Assembly (NCBI GenBank): GCA_024036415.1 | Contig: JAMWET010003098.1 | Span: 493,501 to 557,500 of the forward strand | Origin: Prochilodus magdalenae | Taxonomy: Eukaryota; Chordata; Actinopteri; Characiformes; Prochilodontidae | Length of the DNA stretch: 64,000 nt | Direction: 5' to 3' | Shown here: piece by piece, positions 1-10,905 of the stretch | Layout of the letters: the number at the start of each line of letters is the position of its first letter | Position numbering within the stretch: position 1 is the stretch's first letter | The notes under the pieces: model-generated | The model's database searches: none | The model's input: only the letters and a program-made list of their open reading frames with translations | What the model was told of the DNA's origin: nothing | Made by a program: the position numbers and the translations under genes

Positions 1-1643
1 ATCTATATCTAAGTAGCTAACTGCTATAGGTTAAAAATAGGGTTCATGTGCCTTTAGGAAGGTGTACCATTTTTAGTGAGAACGAATGAAGTCTGGCTTA
101 TATTCCTAATGTCGCTTACCAGTTCTCCTTAAGTTATCTTAAGGTTAGTTTTAAACCGCAACTGAACACCACTGTGCTTTGATGCTCTACCGAGCTTCAG
201 TGTGATTCTTCTGCAGTAGTAATGTAAAACAGTACATTGTTAGCTTTCTGCTAACAGTTGTTAGCATTATCATCACAGTTAAAATAAAGGACAACCACCC
301 ACAGATTTTTTCAAATCCGGAGCGAAAGAGGAGCTTGACCTTCTCCTCTCTCTCAAAGATGAAAGCTTTAAGCATTGTTTGTCTGACGATGGTTTTGGTG
401 GTCTGCCAGGCCTTGCACGTGTTAGGAGTTCTGCTGAGAAGATCTTTTTTTGAATTCCAGTTTTGGAAACTCCTGTGTCCATATGGGTTATCTTCTATCT
501 AGTCTTCTCAGAAATATCTGAATTATGTGGCCACAGGAAACTAAATAAATGATTGGTGGTCTCTAACTTTTGCACAGTGATGTAGCTGAATAGCAAGAAT
601 AGCATCTGTGTATAATCAATGGAAATCATGCTCATAAAGCAGCCTATATAGCATCCACCCTCTATATGGAAACCTACCGTTCTTAATTTACAGACTGTGG
701 AATTGTTTGCATTCAAATAGTTTCACACCAACATAAACGCTGAAATGAAACCTTTGAAACTCTGTAGCGCACACCCACACAGCTGCATGCACACACACGC
801 ACGAACACACGCGCGTATAAAACACCCCTTCACTTATACAGACTCATGTAGTGCTTAATAGCATGAATAATAATTTATTAAGAAATGTTAAATATTCATC
901 AATATTAAATTAATCATTTATGGTGGATCTTTAAATTAAAGAGCGTCCTTGAAGTTGGAGATGTGTGAAGTGTCTTCAGCAAAGCGACAATTCCCCGTGG
1001 ACATTTTTTTTTCTTGCTCCCACACACACACCATTTCATCCCTCTGCAGTTTAATGAAGCGTCTGCTTGGCTATAAGCATCTCTTTATCTACAAAACTAA
1101 TATGCACACAACAACCAAATATCATCTCAAATGGATTCATTGGAAAGGAAATTTGAGAAATCTGACAGTGCAGGAAAGTTTGGTACAACTAAAGTGCGGT
1201 TTAAGTAAAGCTGCGTTCACACTACCAGCCTGAAGGGAAGGGAAGTGATTTTTCGCCTTCATGTGATGCAGATTTTTTTTAGAGCTGTATTGACGAGTCA
1301 AATAAAATCTTTCCAATCTAATTTGAGTAGTCCTAGATTGAATACGTATCCAATTCATAGGCATTCGTCATGAATGTGAACATTTAAATTGGATTTCATG
1401 TGGGGTTTTTTAAACTGTGCATGCGCCACCATTTAGCATTAATGAGACAGCAGAGCCAAATATTCAGAAATGTGGAAATACAACATAACCTTTTACATCT
1501 CCAATAACGAACCTTGGCAGAAAAACTTTTTCCACTGGTTAGTTTGTTGTTCACGATCCACGTAGTTTACTTGATGTGACATTACTGATTTGAATGTGTG
1601 CATGGGGTTCGTTGCAGGACGCTGGTTCCTTTACTTTAATGTA

Positions 1644-1646
<3 letters not shown>
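1..1646. other. AT-rich noncoding DNA
   Basis: No gene or mobile element recognised. Short open frames on both strands have no recognisable domain. The only structured part is an alternating CA/CG-rich stretch at about 768-820, a purine-pyrimidine run of the type that can adopt Z-DNA. Confidence 0.5.
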
Positions 1647-1687
<41 letters not shown>

Positions 1688-1697
1688 CATATATATA

Positions 1698-1775
<78 letters not shown>
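1647..1775. repeat. (TA)n microsatellite
   Basis: About 125 bp of nearly pure TA dinucleotides, interrupted by ATACATACAT near 1681-1690 and by short T runs near 1747. Open frames rich in Tyr and Ile across it are artefacts. Such tracts can extrude as cruciforms and vary in length between individuals. Confidence 0.97.
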
Positions 1776-2596
1776 GTTTATATTTAGTAGATCAAATCTT
1801 TGGACGTACTTACATTTAAGTGACTTTAGGCAATCGGTTCACTCAAGCTGTTAAAATTTGCTTAACTAAGCAGATTTTGAGGCAAAATAACAAATAAAAA
1901 GTAGTAAAATAGGAGAATGTAAGACCTTTCTTAGAGCATTAAACTCCTAGGCTTACACGGAGGGAGGGGCTCATACACAATTGATTATGTATTTCCACAT
2001 GACACTTTTCTTCATGCAGGTTCACTAAATAAATAGCAGGCAATAGCTTCATGCTTCTCCTAAACTGCATTATTATATTAGAATGCAAACATCGAAAGAC
2101 AGTGCTTTTTGTCCACAGCAATTATTTTCCCGCCATTACAAACTTAAAAACGAAAGTGATGTGATAAGTCAAAGCAGTCATTTCCTGGCACATGGTGCCG
2201 GGAGCAAATATCTTCCAAAAGTGCAGCAGGCTTAGAAACAGCTTTTACAACTAACCAAATGTACCAAGCATGCAGAACCTGGGTCCTAGAGTGGCCTGGA
2301 GAGAAAATGCCTTGAATGTAGGTACATGTAGTATGTTACAGATGCTACAGATAGATATTAGGCTGAAGAAGACTGAAGTATTAATGAAGCATTAATAAAG
2401 TTTAATATTTTAAGTTACAGGCATGATACACACATCATAACTATCAACAGAACTTAATCTCTGAATCTGCAGTGTTTATATCATCAGTTTTACCGCTCAA
2501 CATGGATCTAAAACACTGTAAAAATCTATAATCTAGTTTATATATGGTATTTATTAGGCAGATGTTCACTGATATTTTATAGGAGGAATCTTCACA
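1776..2596. other. noncoding, nothing recognised
   Basis: AT-rich sequence without a supportable gene, terminal repeats or known repeat motif. Confidence 0.45.
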
Positions 2597-2683
2597 ATTA
2601 TAATATAATATAATATAATATAATATAATATAATATAATATAATATAATATAATATAATATAATATAATATAATATAATATAA
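2597..2683. repeat. (TAATA)n pentanucleotide microsatellite
   Basis: About 17 nearly perfect copies of a 5-bp unit. A minus-strand open frame reads through it as an Ile-Leu-Tyr repeat and is not a gene. The purity suggests recent expansion. Confidence 0.97.
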
Positions 2684-2867
2684 AAATATTGTAATGGAGT
2701 AATTGTAAAAGGCCAAAAGTAAATCGCTCAAATTATTTACATATTGAAATTCTTTTACTATTTACATTGTACATGATGACAAGATAGCAGCCTACGATCT
2801 CCTGAATATAAGAAACTTTGGCATAGGATTATTTTATGTTAACATGTTGTGATTGTAATTTCCCAGA

Positions 2868-3048
2868 ATTTTCCCAGCTAGCTGAACATTCCTAGCACAA
2901 CATTCGAAAAATGTTTTATGGATGCTACTGAGAATGTTCTTAGAGAGCCTGCTCTTACCTATAGAAAGAACATTCTGGTAACCCACAGAGAACTTCCCGC
3001 TGATGGAATATTAATTTGCATATTCTCAGAACGTTTTTAGCTGGGTTA
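2868..3048. repeat. palindromic GAACATT/GAACGTT-rich repeat (MITE-like)
   Basis: The left edge (CCCAGCTAGCTGAACATTCC) and the right edge (CAGAACGTTTTTAGCTGGG) are imperfect inverted repeats. The interior carries several AGAAC-ATT/CTT motifs. This design resembles short nonautonomous fish elements. No clear target duplication was found. It contains a perfect octamer, ATTTGCAT, at 3014-3021. Confidence 0.4.
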
Positions 3049-3396
3049 CGAAGGCAAAATTATGCTAGTGTTCATCAGATTTAACTTATGTTCATCTATT
3101 TCTCTCACTGGTACACAGAAGCAATAGTCTCAGTTGTACTATATTGATTTCTGCATGGGTAAATAGATCTTTCAGGCCTACAATCAATTATACTAACGTA
3201 GCAGAAAGAAAAGAAAAAATAGAAAAAGAAAAGAAAGGAAGATGTAGTTCATAATTTTGCATATGAAATGCACGGGAAATGCATTTATTTATGTTACCTG
3301 GTCACATTTTGCATACTTAACATGAACACAATGGACGTCACAGCATGCAGTATTCTTCAGTGTACAGAAATATAAATGTGTTTTGTATCTAGTCAC
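3049..3396. other. noncoding, nothing recognised
   Basis: No gene seen. An A/G-rich tract lies at about 3208-3240. Confidence 0.4.
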
Positions 3397-3531
3397 CTAT
3401 TTCACAAAGGAGGCAAAGGACATGGCGGAGAGCCAGGTGATGCCGGCTGGTGAGACGGTGTGCGGTTTGCTGTGGCACAGCAGCAGAGCGATGGCTACGC
3501 ACACCTGCCGCCACATGCTGCACTTCCTCAT
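3397..3531 (-). other. 44-codon ORF with signal-peptide-like N-terminus
   Basis: On the minus strand an ATG at 3531 opens 44 codons, ending in TAG at 3397-3399. Residues 1-9 are basic and Cys-containing (MRKCSMWRQ). Residues 10-19 are a hydrophobic core (VCVAIALLLC), followed by HSKPHTVSP, so the start resembles a secretory signal peptide. The block is GC-richer than its surroundings. A pyrimidine-containing stretch ending in AG lies just before the start, and the bases after the stop (ATAG|GTGACT) look like a donor site. It could be the first coding exon of a small secreted protein, but I recognise no family and no second exon. Chance is the more likely explanation. Confidence 0.18.
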
Positions 3532-4779
3532 ACCTCAGTAATGGACTTAAGGAAAGATTTTGGATAGAGGCAGAGGAGAGGCAGAGGAGATGGATGGAAT
3601 TTCTTCAAGTATAACACCTTTACCTCACAAACGCTTCGAAGCTTTGAGTATTTAGAGTCAGAATGTGCTCCAGGTTGTCATTGCGCTTTAACACGACAAC
3701 TTAACAACAATTTACTTCACATGTTGAGGCACCAGTGAACCTGAGCTTTTCTATGTCTGTTCTGGAGTTGAAACAGCATCTCAGCCTTAGGGAGGCCTGT
3801 GGTAAGTGGGTGGGCTTGGGCCAGGGCAAAGCTGTGGCTTATATAGATTATGCTTGAAGGATTGCAAATAATCATTGCTAATTCTTGATGTGGCCCTTTC
3901 CCATCTCCTTCTCTAAGCCCCTTATTAAAGGGCTTATGTTTCCATTCCACACTGATGAGAGTAGTGCTCCTTCACCCCATTTACACACAATAGGGCTCAT
4001 TGGCCTATTACAATAAATGTTTAATTCACCCCCTCTGCTATAAAATGCACTGCAGGAGCTCGGGCATGGTCACTGATCTTTCTGAAATTATTTAATGCAA
4101 CATATAGGCATGAAGCTTTACCATGGAAAATGTTTATAACATGAAGGCTAAGTTAAAGGTGTCACAGAATGCATTAATTCAGTATTTTTAATTGTTTTCC
4201 AATGCCTACATAGAAGGTATGTGGCTTGGGTCAGGCTGAGAAATGGCCAGATGTGGTTTTACACACCCATTTACAGCCCCATGATTTGGCCTTAGAATAA
4301 AACCAGCTGTTTTTCTTTTTTCGGTTAGCTCGTGAATTGCTCTGCTCTGATTGGCTAGTTTGTAGCATGGTACCACAATGGCTCACGCAGAGTCATAAGT
4401 CAAAATTGACATATATTTACAAACAACACAAAGTAAATTAAAGTTGTTAGTCATTATGAAACTTTCAGAGAGTCTGACTTCAACCAGCCAAGAGTGGGTA
4501 AAATCACACATCAGGGCTGCTACTTACAAGTTGCGGTAAGGGTTGTGATCCTAGTAAAGCTGGAACTGTTCCTATGTTCTGCTCTCTTCACTGCACAGAG
4601 GCTTGATATTGTCCAAGGTTTAAAGACTTGTCTAGCTCTAATGTGAAGGGCAAACCAACAGCTTGGAATTAAAGTTGTCCAGGGTCTTTACAAAGATGCA
4701 GGAGTTACAGTTAGCTTCCTCTTCACAAGTTTATTTTTCTCTTCCACGTTAGATGGTGCTGCAAAATGGTGCCATGTAA
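3532..4779. other. noncoding; possible conserved block 3890-4110
   Basis: No gene seen. The stretch at about 3890-4110 has mixed composition, TTAAT/ATTA core motifs (AATGTTTAATTCACC) and no repeat signature, so it could be a conserved noncoding element. The rest shows nothing. Confidence 0.3.
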
Positions 4780-5130
4780 GCTACAGCATTTAAGGTGGAA
4801 TGTAACATTTGATAAGAAGCTTGCAAGTAGAAAGGCAACTTCAGCCTCATTTAAAGAGGAACATTAAGCATGCACACTCACAGTTTAGTGCCGACATCCT
4901 CCTCAGAGCCTGGAAAGTACATTTCTGCACAGTCTGCCGGCGCCTGTACAAGCTGCATCATTTAAGTGGAGTAGAACATTAGCTTAGGAATCTGACAAAC
5001 AGGAAGCCAATTTCAGCCTTATTCAAAGATGAACACCCCACTGACAGTTGCTTAGAAAGGGTATGGAAGTGCAGACGTCCCTTTCACAGCCCGAAAAGGA
5101 GCATTTCTGCATGTATAATCTGCCATTATT
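4780..5130. repeat. divergent tandem duplication, period ~171 bp
   Basis: Unit 1 (4780-4950) and unit 2 (4951-5130) share ordered blocks: GCTACAGCATTTAAG/GCTGCATCATTTAAG, then TTCAGCCTCATTTAAAGA/TTCAGCCTTATTCAAAGA, then ACATTTCTGCA/GCATTTCTGCA and TCTGCC near the end. The units are clearly related but heavily diverged, so the duplication is old. Confidence 0.7.
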
Positions 5131-6200
5131 TTTGCATCGTCAGTGTTTTTGTTGGGCTAGAATGTGAGCTGTTGTATATAAATTCAGAACGTGTAAATAT
5201 TAGCGGTTAATAAAACAGTATAGGTTTTGGTAATCAGCCTCTTTTACTGACCTCTTTGCAGATGCTGGTTTTGTATTTGAAGGAGGAGACAACAATGCTT
5301 GAGGTTCACAGTATGAACTCTCATGCACTGAACTCTCCATATAAAACTTCGACATTGTAAATACAGATTTCCATTCAGTGGCACGGTCTAAGCCTTTTCC
5401 ATCAGTGTGGTACAGGTACTGTTTCGGTTCCGAAAAAAGGAATAGATTTGGAAATTTATTCCCAGCTGAAACCTAAGAATAATAGGTTCCTCAGCAGGAA
5501 CCAACAAACCCGACACCAAGTTCTACGAAATTGTCCTACATAGTACATTTATCGATGCATAATAACAGCACAAAAGTCTGCAGGTAATCTATGGGCTCTG
5601 CCATCTTGTTTGTGTTGTACAATGCTCTTTGTTGTCACTGGTGTCATATACTTTGACACGTTGGTTCCAATAAAAAATGGTGCAATTCACTGAAATGGCA
5701 CCAGGAATATACCAAGCCTGAATGGAACTAGCTCATAAACCAGTATTCTTTAGATCAAAAAGGGCTATTAAAGATTCTCATATGTTAAACAATCTTTGTT
5801 ACCATGCAAGTGGGTGAACTTGGCCAAGCAGAACACAGGGGAAAAAAGCTGCCCTGAATTTACTGTAATCTTTGCCACATGAATAAAACATTCACAACTT
5901 TGCCTTTTAGTTTACTTATACCATTAGAACGAACTGATATAAGTCTCCTGTATCTGCTAACATAAGCAGCTGCCCTTTGTGTTTTCTCCCTGTTAGCCTC
6001 CCATTAAGTAAAGCAATAATTATGGTTGCGCATTGCAAAGCTTTTTGATCGGATGCACGGATTCAGAGTAGGAAGGAATTTTTTTTCCCATAGAGAATGA
6101 ACAGGATCGAAAAACACGTGCCTATCTAACCTACTACCGCTCAACCTAGAGCCACCACATCAGATACAGCGGCTTGGGGAGCAGCAGGAATACAGTGTTT
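5131..6200. other. noncoding; possible decayed hAT-like relic 5400-5720
   Basis: No gene seen. Around 5410-5515 there are repeated GGTTCC/GGAACC motifs, including an inverted repeat GGTTCCT-CAGC-AGGAACC. More GGTTCC and GGCACC motifs lie near 5660-5705. They recall decayed fish hAT-type elements, but no termini or target duplication could be fixed. Confidence 0.25.
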
Positions 6201-6201
6201 G

Positions 6202-6700
6202 ATTGACCTGCACTCGTTCGTTTCTCCTTTTTGTTTCGCATCCCTCGTTCCTACCTCATTCATTTTTGGAACCCTCTAAAGCCGGCTGTTTTGTTCGGCC
6301 TAGAGGCGCTAAACTTCACATACACACTAAGGGCAGGTCCCCAGGCACTAATCCACAGCCATACTGACCCGCACTCGTCAGAGTCCCAGTCATTTTCGAC
6401 CCAAACCCGGCTTTTTCCTACGCCCGGGAACCAGGAAACGTCACATACTTACTAAGGGGAGGTCCCCAAGCACTAGTGCACAGCCACACTGACCCGCACT
6501 CGTCTATCTGTCGTTTAGTCATCCCTCGTTCCTCTCATAGAGTCCCAGTCATTTTCAGCCCAAACCAAGCAGTAATGTTTCCGTTCGCCAGAGAGCCAGC
6601 AAACTTCACTAAGGGCAGGCCCCCAGATGCTAATCCAGAGTCATACCGACCCGCACTCGTTTACTCATCCCTCGTTCCTCACTGAGCAAGCTGTGCAACC
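6202..6700. repeat. degenerate ~125-160-bp tandem repeat cluster
   Basis: The motif GACC(C/T)GCACTCGT occurs at 6205, 6366, 6492 and 6648. Spacings are about 161, 126 and 156 bp. Between copies, ordered shared blocks recur: CATCCCTCGTTCCT, AGAGTCCCAGTCATTTTC, ACTAAGGGCAGGTCCCCA, and CTAATCCA(C/G)AG followed by CATAC. The units differ by internal insertions or losses. A weaker echo (CATCCCTCATTTCTCCCATAG) occurs near 40660, so the unit may derive from a dispersed element. Confidence 0.75.
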
Positions 6701-7127
6701 ATCCCGTGTACTTTTCTAGTTTGATTTAAAGCTTAAGCTTAGTTTTTTAGTCCCTCTAAGTTTGCACTCAAGTTATGAGACCAGTGTAACTAACAAGTGC
6801 TGGAAGTTTGTAAAAGCACTGATTTGTCTGTTTTGTGCTAACACATGCTGAAGGCAGGCCGTTTTCATAGTGCTAACTGATGGGGTATAACTTTCCATTA
6901 TGTCTTAACTACATTAGCCTCATAGCTCCAGTGCAAAACTAACGAGGCAGTCTTCAGATACCAAATGTCTTGGCCGATCTAGATTTGGGGCATAAAAGAA
7001 AAAAACCCTGTACTGATGCAAAATGATGCATTAAATGTAATTCAACAAAGTGCATATATCAACAAAACTATAATCACAGTTTTGTCTGGTGGTTTAGCAA
7101 TGGACTACTTTTTTTTAGTGCACAAAC
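6701..7127. other. noncoding, nothing recognised
   Basis: AT-rich sequence with no supportable gene or repeat. Confidence 0.4.
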
Positions 7128-7187
7128 TGTACTTGTATGTGGTAAAATGTACTTGTATGTGGTAAAAATGTACTTGTATGTGGTAAA
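7128..7187. repeat. three-copy ~20-bp tandem repeat
   Basis: TGTACTTGTATGTGGTAAA is repeated three times in a row, with one or two extra A between copies. It is almost perfect and therefore recent. Confidence 0.95.
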
Positions 7188-7519
7188 GGCAGCTTAAAGA
7201 CATGAAAATATGAGTGCAGGATATCAGGTCTAATTCCGTCTGTAGCACCTCACTCTGTAAAATTTTGGTGATCTGCTTTAAAGATTCATCAAAAGATTTC
7301 TTGCAAATTGTCCCTGGATGTGACACGGTGCTTTGAGTCCTAAATGGCAAGGAGATCTCTTAAAATAACAGCACCCAGGGCAAGTTCTGCATTAATATTT
7401 CATCACAGAAACATTTTACCCTTCCAAAAAAGGGTGGAAAAAGAAGAAGCAAGTCTAATTCATTCACCCAGTTTATTTAAAAAAAACAGGACCGCCATGT
7501 AATTCTATAAAGATCCCCT
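7188..7519. other. noncoding, nothing recognised
   Basis: No gene, terminal repeat or distinctive motif seen. Confidence 0.35.
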
Positions 7520-8220
7520 TTCATGTGCCCACATCTCAGAGTGTTATTTCTGTCTCTCTCAGGCTCTCGCTTTCTTTCACTTTTGTCCCGGTGGCTGCTG
7601 GTGCTGCTGCTGCTGTGGAGGGTGCTGGGTATCGTGTACATACAGTGGAGCGGCTTTTTCTATCCATCACACTCTCATTCAGCGGCTGTATATCCGCTGT
7701 AGCCGGGCCCGTCAGTCGGCGGCAGTAAAAGGATACAATAAGAGCGTGTCCGGGGCAGCTTATGAAGGGCACGGCAATCCATCACCCAGACCTGTGATGG
7801 ATCGCGCTAGCATCTGCGATGAATAGGAACGCAAGGCAGAAAACACACTGAGGCCAAAGTGGGGAGGAATATACATTACATCCATTTAATCATCCCAGAG
7901 GCTGTTAGCGACGCAGGCAGGGAGGTGCATGGGCTAGCAAATGCTCAACTCACACTACACCCCCTCCCACCCCATCACCACCACCAGTACCACCACTCTC
8001 CACACCCACACCATATCTCTCTTTCATTGTACCGCTTCCTTCAAAGGCTGTACTGCGCTAGCCCAGATTGATTATGTAGGAGAAGGCTTGAGGCAGACGA
8101 GCGCAGCAGCAGTCAAAGTCGGGATGCTGCGAGGTTTTTCACCAGGCCGTTCTCGTTGCGCGAGAAACGAAGGAGAGGCTATTTCCACAGAACTTGCGTC
8201 AAACTGAGGGTAGAGAGCAA
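7520..8220. promoter_or_regulatory. GC-rich single-copy block, candidate regulatory element
   Basis: This block is GC-richer than its flanks and has no transposon signature. It contains two inverted repeats: CAGCGG-8 nt-CCGCTG at 7680-7699, and a 9-bp-arm hairpin ATCCATCAC-8 nt-GTGATGGAT at 7777-7802. Two overlapping open frames (67 and 78 codons, opposite strands) show no domain and probably reflect GC content. It could be a conserved noncoding element or an unannotated noncoding exon. Confidence 0.3.
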
Positions 8221-8792
8221 TACAAACCTCATAACACAGCACGGTGAAAGACGTTTCCCTGGACGTCCACTAACTGCCCGTACCTGCTACACACTACCCA
8301 GTAACTACCCATAGAATACCAGTGCCACTCTTCACATACTCATAGCTGAGTTAAGTACTGATTTAAACTTAGACATAACTATACTAAAATGTACTAACTC
8401 CTAAATATAAAGGGTTCTAAATGGTTCTTGGACATAACAAAGCCTCTGAAAAGGCTGACATCACAGAAAACATTTTTCCTCACTTTCCTTTGAAACAAAG
8501 GAGGCTAATATAGTCTTCACACTAAATATAAAAGTTCAGCTCATACCTTGGCCTCCCTAGTTAAAACTGCATATAAGTTCAGATCCTTCCTTTAAGATAT
8601 GGTTGTAACATCAGGACAAGCTGATCGATAGAGGAGAGAACCTGGTGGACCTGGGTTGGAGTTCTGGGAAACTTCTACCTGGAGTTAAACAACCAGACCC
8701 CTCCCTGTTTCAGGGGTTAGACTGACATAGGAGACGGAGGATGGTGGTGGGGTGGAATTAAGTCATTTCGGAAAATGGAAGGTAAAGAGTGT
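8221..8792. other. noncoding, nothing recognised
   Basis: No supportable gene. A short AAAGGGTTCTAAATGGTTCTTGG stretch near 8409 is a low-complexity motif frequent in fish DNA. Confidence 0.35.
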
Positions 8793-9150
8793 TAGATCGA
8801 AACAGGAGGGATTTGAAACATAATACAGGGATGGTCTGGGATCCCCTAATTAACCTCTTGGACCCCTGAATGTCTCAAAATGAAAATTCTGGGGAGGTCC
8901 CAGTTATGCTGTCTGTTAGATGCTCAAATACATATTCAAGGAATGGTCATTGTTTAGCCTTCTTGAACACAATCAGTGAGTTTGTGTCTTCGATTTTCCT
9001 AACTAACTAGGGATAGTGGCACTCTTGCAAATTAGTTCACCCATTAGGTCCTTTATAGTCTAGCAGATGTGACTATGATTGGGATACCTCTGGAAAACTT
9101 ATAAATATAAAAACTTGCCAAGTTTTCCAAGAAAAATGAGAATTCATTAG
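8793..9150. repeat. dispersed repeat family A, copy 1
   Basis: This matches 46738-47110 in ordered blocks: GGGATCCC(C)TAATTAACC, TCTTGGACCC, then ATGCTCAAATACA, then CTCAAAACTTGCC-like sequence and a CAAGTTTTCCAAGA end. The family is unclassified; no terminal inverted repeats or protein could be read. Confidence 0.7.
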
Positions 9151-9369
9151 GAGCCTGCCAAATATATGAAATACCGTACACTGGCCCTCCCCCTAATGTC
9201 AGTGATGAACTCTATTAGTTTATTATTATAAGTACACTGAAGTATGCTAATTTAAGTACAGTTAGTATACTTTCTTGCACTCTTGATTAATGTACTGAAA
9301 ATGTGCTATTTTGCAATGTTATATATGCTAAAGATAAGAATAAGAAAAAAGTGCCATTAAAAATATAAT

Positions 9370-9468
<99 letters not shown>

Positions 9469-9484
9469 AAATATATACTTAAGT
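9151..9484. repeat. AAGTA-rich DNA with (TA)n at 9377-9464
   Basis: Short AGTACACT/AGTATACT motifs, typical of a fish AAGTATACTT-type repeat, surround about 88 bp of pure TA dinucleotides. The TA run probably expanded inside an older element. Confidence 0.75.
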
Positions 9485-9895
9485 AGAACTAATTGTACTT
9501 AAATGCAGTATTTTGAGACCACGAACATTCACTTAAATTAACTTAAGAACATTTTAAGGTCCATTTCAAGGACATTAATTATATTAGTTAAAATTTAATT
9601 GTTAGAAAAATGACATTTTAGTTGTTTTTTTATTTTTAAATTCAATTTTAAATTAATTCATTTTGCAACGGCACAAAACACACTACATTTACGGTCAGGC
9701 CATCTTTTCAGCATACAGGTGCGCTCATTTATATTGAAGTCACAAGGAGTGTTCCAGCCTGGACTGCTTTTTGAATAAGACACACAGAACACCCAGTTAG
9801 GACAGACACTTAGAAATATCAGTTTTAGTGGCATAGTAATAAAAACAGCCAGTTTAATTTTGATAGATAAATGATGATTTTGAAAATAGTCATGT
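9485..9895. repeat. dispersed repeat family B, copy 1
   Basis: Long ordered identity to 12605-12893: GCAGTATTTTGAGACCACGA, AACATTTTAAGGTCCATTT, CAGCATACAGGT, GTGTTCCAGCCTGGACTGCT, then GGCATAGTAATAAAAACAGC. A 112-codon minus-strand open frame overlaps it (9658-9996). It is not preserved in copy 2, so I do not call it a gene. Class unknown. Confidence 0.85.
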
Positions 9896-10137
9896 ATTAT
9901 GACTACTATGAAAGTAGTCAATTGTTTCCTTTCCTGCTGACTATTTTGACTTTGACTGTTTTGGCAACCCACACAAACAGCATGGTCCGTATTCATTATG
10001 AGCAGTTAAATCTGATAATAAAATGAGTGCATGCAAATTTCACCAACTGCTTTTATATTCATCAGTTTCACCTTTGGTGTATTAATGAGCAAACTCCAGT
10101 CTGGTAGGAGCGTGTGTAAAGTTGAGCATAGTAGTGT
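9896..10137. other. noncoding between repeat B and the LTR
   Basis: Nothing recognised beyond the tail of the minus-strand open frame described under repeat B. Confidence 0.35.
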
Positions 10138-10608
10138 TGTCATGCCTGCTGGTTCCCCTTATACCTGTGATCTCACAGACTACATTTCCCATAACCCACC
10201 ATTCGATGACATTACCACCACATATTCCCAATCCCCCAAGCCCAATCAGTTTTTCAGATCCTCCTCCCCAGAGTACTACGACACACCTGTTCCCCATTTA
10301 GTCTGTCTGTATAAATGCTCCATTCTCACACTGACCCACAGTGAAGTATTGCCACTCGTTTCTCCCTGTTCAGTATTCTTGTTAGCTTCTCTGGTTTACT
10401 CTGGTCTTTTCCCTTTTGGTACTGTTGCTAGTCTGATTGTTTGTCTGGTTTTGACTTCTGCCTGTTTTCTTACTCTGACTCTGTCCTTGGTTATATCTGC
10501 TTTGATCTTGTTGATGCTATGTTGTACTTCCAACAGTGGTATTACACTGGTATTTAAACAATGTTTAAATAAACTTTGTTACTGTAAAATTACCATATCA
10601 CTCTTACA
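10138..10608 (+). mobile_element. solo LTR of a retrotransposon (Gypsy-like architecture)
   Basis: A 471-bp unit begins TGTCATGCCTGC and ends CTCTTACA, that is TG...CA termini. It has a TATA box (TATAAAT, 10310-10316) followed by a pyrimidine-rich leader and a polyadenylation signal AATAAA at 10568-10573. This is the U3-R-U5 layout of an LTR. No primer-binding site, gag/pol frame or second LTR was found, so it is a solo LTR left by recombination. No clear 5-bp target duplication was found. The 217-codon open frame across it (10031-10684) is LTR sequence rather than a protein. The Gypsy assignment is inferred from length and composition. Confidence 0.65.
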
Positions 10609-10744
10609 TTGTGTAATACCTCCACCAGCACCAATAACGCAATTTGATTTGGCATGGGCTGGGCAAGTTTGTGGATGGAAGTGATCTCACTGTTCAGACA
10701 CTTTTGCATCAAAGAATTGAGCAGTTAGGCAGGAATTGTTGTAT

Positions 10745-10905
10745 GTCTTCCCTGGCACAATTTTGAGGAGAGTTTCCTGTAGACTGGGATTTTAGCCACT
10801 GCTAGAGGACCCGTATTACCCTACATCTCCATACACCTGCAAATTCAGCTACATCCTTCACACTATGGCCTTTGGCACGCCCAAATGCTTACCACTCCTT
10901 TTAGC
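10745..10905 (-). pseudogene. Tc1-like transposase N-terminal helix-turn-helix fragment (family C, copy 1)
   Basis: The minus strand reads AFGRAKGHSVKDVAEFAGVW, then R-CRVIRVL, a stop, and QWLKSQSTGNSPQNCARE. This is the pattern of the N-terminal HTH DNA-binding domain of Tc1-like transposases (G-S-V-K-VAE-G-V-S-R-TV-V). Related reads occur at 20407-20545 (plus) and 62196-62540 (minus). No catalytic region follows, so only the binding domain is left. Confidence 0.6.

Noticed and set aside
1590..1854. Open frames of Tyr-Ile repeats over TA microsatellites (also 14098-14283 and 2444-2731)
   Set aside because: Translations of (TA)n and (TAATA)n; not genes.
9658..9996. 112-codon minus-strand open frame as a gene
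   Set aside because: Lies mostly in dispersed repeat B, and the frame is broken in the second copy.
10031..10684. 217-codon plus-strand open frame, the longest of the window
   Set aside because: It coincides with an LTR (TG...CA ends, TATA box, polyadenylation signal) and has no recognisable domain; the hydrophobic middle is the translated pyrimidine-rich LTR leader.
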